DNA of 64,000 nucleotides from Acidimicrobiaceae bacterium. GTDB lineage: Bacteria > Actinomycetota > Acidimicrobiia > Acidimicrobiales > RAAP-2. Positions 60,548-64,000 of this stretch are shown here, one piece after another. Below the pieces are notes generated by a model. That model was not told the DNA's origin, searched no databases, and was given only the letters and a program-made list of their open reading frames with translations. The number at the start of each line of letters is the position of its first letter. The first letter of the stretch is position 1. The stretch covers positions 7,897 through 71,896 of the forward strand of contig PMOQ01000106.1 in the NCBI GenBank assembly GCA_003161255.1, in the 5' to 3' direction. A program made the translations under genes and the position numbers.

Positions 60548-61309
60548 GTGAGCGCATCGACATACACCCTGTTGGCGGCGGTGTTCGCCGCCAGCGCCGT
60601 CGAGATGGTGGAGGCGCTCACCATCGTCGTAGCGGCCGGCGTGACCCGGGGCTGGCGATCGGCGATCGAGGGCGCAGCGGCCGCGGTCGCGGTCCTCGTG
60701 GTCATCGTCGGAGCGGTCGGTGTCCCGATCGTCCGCTATGTCCCGCTGTCGGCGCTCCGGGTGGTCGTCGGGACGCTGCTGCTCGTGATGGGAGAGGGCT
60801 GGCTCAGGAAGGCCGTTCTCCGGGGGAGTGGCCACAAGGCGGCTCACGACGAGGACGTGATCTTTGCCGAGACGGTCTCGGGGCTCGGTGGCGGGGCGAC
60901 GGCCCCGGCCCGGCGGGACGGCGTCGCCTTTGCCGTGGCCTTCAAGGGTGTCTTCTTAGAGGGGATCGAGGTGGCGATCATCGTGATCAGCCTCGGAGGC
61001 AGCCAGCATCGCCTTGGTCTCGCGGCGGCGGCGGCGGGTGCGGCGCTCGTCGTCGTCACGATCGTCGGACTGCTCGTCGCCCGACAACTCTCCGAGGTGC
61101 CCGAGAACGTCATTAAGGGCGGCGTCGGGATCATGCTCACCAGTCTCGGCTTGTTCTGGATGGGCGAAGGCGTCGGGATCAGGTGGCCCGGTGGAGACCT
61201 CGCGATCCCCGTCCTCGTCGGCGTCTTCCTCCTGGTCACGTTGGGGGCGGTGGCGTTCATGAAGACGGTCGTGCCGGTCACGGCATCGCTCTCGACCGGG
61301 GAAGGGTGA
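60548..61309 (+). CDS. COG4280-like integral membrane protein with FTR1-style Glu motifs
   Basis: 253 residues from GTG 60548; the track's longer start runs through Arg-rich, non-coding sequence. Seven or so helices. Two duplicated glutamate motifs inside helices, SAVEMVEALTIVVAAG near the start and FLEGIEVAIIVISLGG in the middle, recall the REGLE motifs of iron permease FTR1. A cation transport role is therefore plausible but unproven. Followed immediately (TGATG) by a small membrane partner. The 282-base gap upstream holds no gene I can support. Confidence 0.72.
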   Translation: MSASTYTLLAAVFAASAVEMVEALTIVVAAGVTRGWRSAIEGAAAAVAVLVVIVGAVGVPIVRYVPLSALRVVVGTLLLVMGEGWLRKAVLRGSGHKAAHDEDVIFAETVSGLGGGATAPARRDGVAFAVAFKGVFLEGIEVAIIVISLGGSQHRLGLAAAAAGAALVVVTIVGLLVARQLSEVPENVIKGGVGIMLTSLGLFWMGEGVGIRWPGGDLAIPVLVGVFLLVTLGAVAFMKTVVPVTASLSTGEG

Positions 61310-61557
61310 TGGCCGCGATCGCGCGTTGGCTCCGCGCCTTCGGCCACTTCTGGTTCGACTTCCTGTTCGGCGACTCGCCGGTGCTTTTCCCGGCGACGCT
61401 CGTCGTCGTCGCCGTCGCATTCGAGCTTCGGCACCATCGCCTTGCCGCCGTCATCTCTGTCCCTCTCCTTGTCATCGCCTTGATAGTCGGGACCGCGTAC
61501 CTCGGACGAACGAAGTCGGCCCAACCGGGTACCGGGGAGGCCGACGAAACCTCCTGA
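61309..61557 (+). CDS. Small membrane protein coupled to the COG4280-like gene
   Basis: 82 residues from ATG 61309, overlapping the previous stop by one base (TGATG); the track's 124-residue frame starts inside that gene. Two hydrophobic stretches, FWFDFLFGDSPVLFPATLVVVAVAF and LAAVISVPLLVIALIVGTAYL, are followed by a short polar tail. Tight coupling suggests a subunit of the preceding transporter-like protein. No family recognised. Confidence 0.72.
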   Translation: MAAIARWLRAFGHFWFDFLFGDSPVLFPATLVVVAVAFELRHHRLAAVISVPLLVIALIVGTAYLGRTKSAQPGTGEADETS

Positions 61558-61725
61558 GCACGCTGGGCCCGGCCGCAGCACAATCGGGCATCGATCTCGG
61601 GCGGGTACCATCCACATCGGAGCGCCGGGAAGCCTGGTCGGCAGGACCCCTTCATGGGGAGGTGCCGACGTGAGTCAACGGATGCCGGGACGAGCGACGC
61701 GGTGGTTCGCGACGGGGCGCCCCTG

Positions 61726-62724
61726 ATGTCGATACCGGTCGCCTGGACGCTCTTTCCGCTGGCCACGCTGGTCAGCCTGGGCGCGAGCGTGATATTGGTC
61801 ATCCGCCTGGAACGGGTGGCCGCCCGCCTGGGGTTCCGCGAGGCGACGCTCGGTCTGATCGCCGCTCTGGCCGCCGATGGCCCCGAGATCACCACCGCCA
61901 TCACCGGGTTGCTACGCGGGCAGCGAGAGGTCGGGATCGGCGTCGTCCTCGGTTCCAACGTCTTCAACCTGGCCGCGCTGCTCGGACTCGGAGCGCTCAC
62001 GGCCGGCCGGATCCGGCTCCACCGCGACGTCGTCGTCTTCTCGGGCGTGGTGGCCGGGGCGATCGCGCTGGTCAGCGTCGGGGCAGCGTCCGGAACCCTC
62101 GGGGCGGGCACCGCCCTCGGGCTCTCGTTGGCGGTCTTCGTGCCGTATGTCGCCGTCTCTGCCGTCAGCCCGAGCACGCTGGCTCGTTGGCCGGTGCCGT
62201 CGTCGTTCACCGACCGGTTGGAACGGGCGGTTCAAGACGAGGAGAGCGACCTCGCTGCGGCGATCCATCCGCGCCGAGGCGACGCTGCCGACGCCGCGCT
62301 CGCTGTGCTGGCCCTGGCCGTGGTGATCGGCGCATCGGTGGTGATGGAGCGTTCCGCGACCGATCTCGGGACCCACTACCGGGTTTCGGCAATCGTGATC
62401 GGGGGAGTGGTCCTCGGTGCGGTGACGAGCCTGCCCAATGCCGTGGCGGCGGTCTACCTGGCAGGGCGGGGCCGTGGTTCCGCCGTCTTGAGCGAGGCTC
62501 TCAACAGCAATTCGCTGAACGTGCTGCTCGGGCTGCTGGTCCCGGGTGTCTTCGTCGGGTTGGTCCACTACGGCGGGGCCGGACTGCTGGTGGCGTCGTG
62601 GTACGCCGGATTGACGGCGGTCTCGCTTGTCCTCGCCTATCTGGGCCGGGGCCTCGGGAGGATCAGCGGGTCTGTGGTGGTGTGCGGCTACCTCGTGCTC
62701 GTGGGCGTGCTGGTGGCGCGGTGA
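61726..62724 (+). CDS. Sodium/calcium exchanger-family (CaCA) antiporter
   Basis: 332 residues from ATG 61726. Two inverted alpha-repeats: ATLGLIAALAADGPEITTAITGLL with GSNVFNLAALLGLGAL, and VVLGAVTSLPNAVAAVYLAGRGRGSAVLSEALNSNSLNVLLGLLVPG. In the second repeat the canonical SLPE glutamate is replaced by Asn (SLPNA), which may alter ion choice. About ten membrane helices. Membrane cation/proton or Na+ exchange is expected, ion not certain. Confidence 0.85.
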   Translation: MSIPVAWTLFPLATLVSLGASVILVIRLERVAARLGFREATLGLIAALAADGPEITTAITGLLRGQREVGIGVVLGSNVFNLAALLGLGALTAGRIRLHRDVVVFSGVVAGAIALVSVGAASGTLGAGTALGLSLAVFVPYVAVSAVSPSTLARWPVPSSFTDRLERAVQDEESDLAAAIHPRRGDAADAALAVLALAVVIGASVVMERSATDLGTHYRVSAIVIGGVVLGAVTSLPNAVAAVYLAGRGRGSAVLSEALNSNSLNVLLGLLVPGVFVGLVHYGGAGLLVASWYAGLTAVSLVLAYLGRGLGRISGSVVVCGYLVLVGVLVAR

Positions 62725-62740
62725 CACTGACGCCGTGCAC

Positions 62741-63742
62741 TCACTCGGTCAGCGTGGCCACCATCAACGCCTTGATCGTATGCATCCGGTTCTCGGCCTG
62801 GTCGAACACGATCGAGGCGGGGGACTCGAACACGTCATTTGTGACCTCGAGTGCGGAAAGCCCCCTCGTGGCGTGGATCCGCCGGGCGACGCCGGTTCCG
62901 ATGTCGTGGAACGCCGGGAGGCAGTGCAGGAACTTCACGGCCGGGTTGCCGGTCGCCTCCAGTATCTGCGCGTTGACCTGGTAGGGCAGCAGCAGGTCGA
63001 TCCGCTCGTCCCAGGCCTCGGCCGGTTCTCCCATGGAGAGCCAGACGTCGGTGTAGAGGAAGTCGACGCCGGACACCGCGTCGCGGGTGTCCTCGGTGAT
63101 GGTGAGCCGGGCTCCCGATGACGACGCCAGCTGGTCCGCTATCGAGCGGATGTCGGGGTCGGGCCAAAGGCTGTCCGGCGCCGCGACCCGGACGTCGAGC
63201 CCGAGCATCGCCCCGGTGACGAGCAGGGAGTTGGCCATGTTGTTGCGGGCGTCGCCGAGATAACAGACCGAGACCGATTCGAGCGCCCCCGTGCAGTGGT
63301 CGCGCATCGTGAGGATGTCGGCCAGGGTCTGGGTGGGGTGCCACCGATCGGTGAGTCCGTTCCACACCGGCACGCCGCTGTGGGCACCCAGCTCATCGAC
63401 GTTGCTTTGCGCCCCGCCCCGGTACTCGATCCCGTCGAAGATTCGCCCGAGCACGCGGGCGGTGTCCCGGATCGACTCCTTCTCACCGATCTGGGTCTCT
63501 CCCGGGCCGAGGTAGGTCGTGTGGGCACCCTGATCGTGAGCCGCGACCTCGAACGCCGTTCTGGTCCGTGTCGACGTCTTTTCGAAGATGAGGGCGATGT
63601 TGCGGCCAACGAGGCGACGTTCCTCCTTGTCCGATTGCTTTTCCTGGCGAAGCTGCTCCGCCAGGTCCAGTACGGTCAGGAACTCGTCCGCGGTCAGATC
63701 TGTGTCCTTCAGGAGGCTTCTTCCCTCTAGGCCTGTGGTCAT
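62741..63742 (-). CDS. argF: Ornithine carbamoyltransferase
   Basis: 333 residues from ATG 63742; the track adds 25 doubtful residues. Carbamoyl-phosphate site [37 protein letters not shown], ornithine-side [16 protein letters not shown] and the HCLPAFHD loop. Makes citrulline from ornithine. The sequence style ([29 protein letters not shown]) is closer to the ArcB/long OTC branch than to mycobacterial ArgF. No other arginine gene adjoins it, so the direction of flux (biosynthesis or deiminase pathway) is open. Confidence 0.93.
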   Translation of the reverse strand: MTTGLEGRSLLKDTDLTADEFLTVLDLAEQLRQEKQSDKEERRLVGRNIALIFEKTSTRTRTAFEVAAHDQGAHTTYLGPGETQIGEKESIRDTARVLGRIFDGIEYRGGAQSNVDELGAHSGVPVWNGLTDRWHPTQTLADILTMRDHCTGALESVSVCYLGDARNNMANSLLVTGAMLGLDVRVAAPDSLWPDPDIRSIADQLASSSGARLTITEDTRDAVSGVDFLYTDVWLSMGEPAEAWDERIDLLLPYQVNAQILEATGNPAVKFLHCLPAFHDIGTGVARRIHATRGLSALEVTNDVFESPASIVFDQAENRMHTIKALMVATLTE

Positions 63743-64000
63743 CGATTCGATCCCAACCGTTGTCTCGACGCTGCGGTGGCCACGCCTCGGCCAATTCAGA
63801 GCCCGTCGACTCGGCACCCATCGTATTGCCCGACCGAGCGCCCAGCCCCGAGATGGCGTGCCTGCGGGGGTCTTGGATCGACCGATGTGCGGTGTCGATA
63901 CTCTGCGGTCCCGGTGACCGGGGTTCCTTTTGCGAGATACGTCGGATTCGGTTTCGTCTCCGGATCAATCTTTGCCCGGAAACGTGTCAGTCGCGGCCGT
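63743..64000. other. Right-edge region without a supported gene
   Basis: 258 bases upstream of argF. A plus-strand GTG at about 63916 opens a short frame to the edge, but it is too short to judge. No repeat, tRNA or promoter is convincing. Confidence 0.4.

Noticed and set aside
1-64000. CRISPR arrays, insertion sequences or an origin of replication
   Set aside because: No regularly spaced repeats, transposase-like frames, DnaA-box clusters or dnaA/dnaN/parAB genes were seen.
63916-64000. Plus-strand gene start at the right edge
   Set aside because: Fewer than 30 codons are visible, with no ribosome site and no recognisable motif.

Overview
This is a high-GC (roughly 65-70% by eye), gene-dense chromosomal window from an actinobacterium. 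GTG and even TTG starts are frequent, and neighbouring genes often overlap as ATGA or GTGA. Family content fits Actinomycetota and would suit the Acidimicrobiia: oligoribonuclease Orn, an LCP ligase, a DGPF/ECF42-type sigma pair, a double-length acyl-CoA dehydrogenase like mycobacterial FadE34, and several SDR, crotonase and FadD genes. The exact genus cannot be read from the sequence. I see no rRNA, no CRISPR array, no transposase and no integrase.

Layout. 1-2.4 kb: end of a methyltransferase, an FAD monooxygenase and an alpha/beta hydrolase. 2.4-8.8 kb: tRNA-Leu, a solitary clpP, then a surface-glycan export operon (Wzm permease, Wzt ATPase with C-terminal glycan-recognition domain, a methyltransferase-like protein, two GT4 glycosyltransferases). 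8.8-12.3 kb: an accessory-looking patch with a tRNA-like 3' fragment, a secreted GH76-type glycanase with two Ig-like repeats, an SGNH hydrolase and an AbrB/PIN-like toxin-antitoxin pair. 12.5-26.7 kb: lipid and amine catabolism (two crotonases, a fused acyl-CoA dehydrogenase, two acyl-CoA synthetases, a PLP decarboxylase, a ureohydrolase) plus GH13 alpha-glucosidase, 1-Cys peroxiredoxin, Orn and dUTPase. 26.7-32 kb: tRNA-Gly, hicAB with twin operators, a SWIM-SNF2 helicase and an HTH protein behind a promoter with tandem operators. 32-45.8 kb: gamma-carbonic anhydrase, SDR, secreted proteins, an RNase Z-like MBL protein, NAD-formate dehydrogenase, M24 peptidase, ABC exporter, flavin monooxygenase, LCP ligase, P-loop kinase and DinB protein. 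45.9-51 kb: KimA-type K+ importer, small membrane protein, PPK2, then DGPF plus ECF42-type sigma. 51-57.9 kb: SDR, CMD and SRPBCC proteins, cysteine dioxygenase-rhodanese facing a quaternary-amine-type ABC importer. 58-64 kb: SDR, MFS exporter, a COG4280-like membrane protein pair, a Ca2+/cation antiporter and ornithine carbamoyltransferase.

The most interesting signals are regulatory. Three promoters (1-Cys peroxiredoxin, cysteine dioxygenase-rhodanese, and the solute-binding gene of the importer) carry sites resembling the IscR type-1/Rrf2 dyad (YYGACT-N5-AGTCRR like). This suggests a thiol/sulfur/redox regulon and raises the possibility that the importer takes up a sulfur compound. The hicAB promoter has two identically built 16-bp dyads (GTCTA-N6-TAGAC) over its -35 and -10, and the HTH gene is preceded by two GTTGNCAAC sites exactly 20 bp apart. 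A degenerate copy of the tRNA-Gly 3' end just after hicB suggests that hicAB may be a tiny tRNA-targeted insertion.
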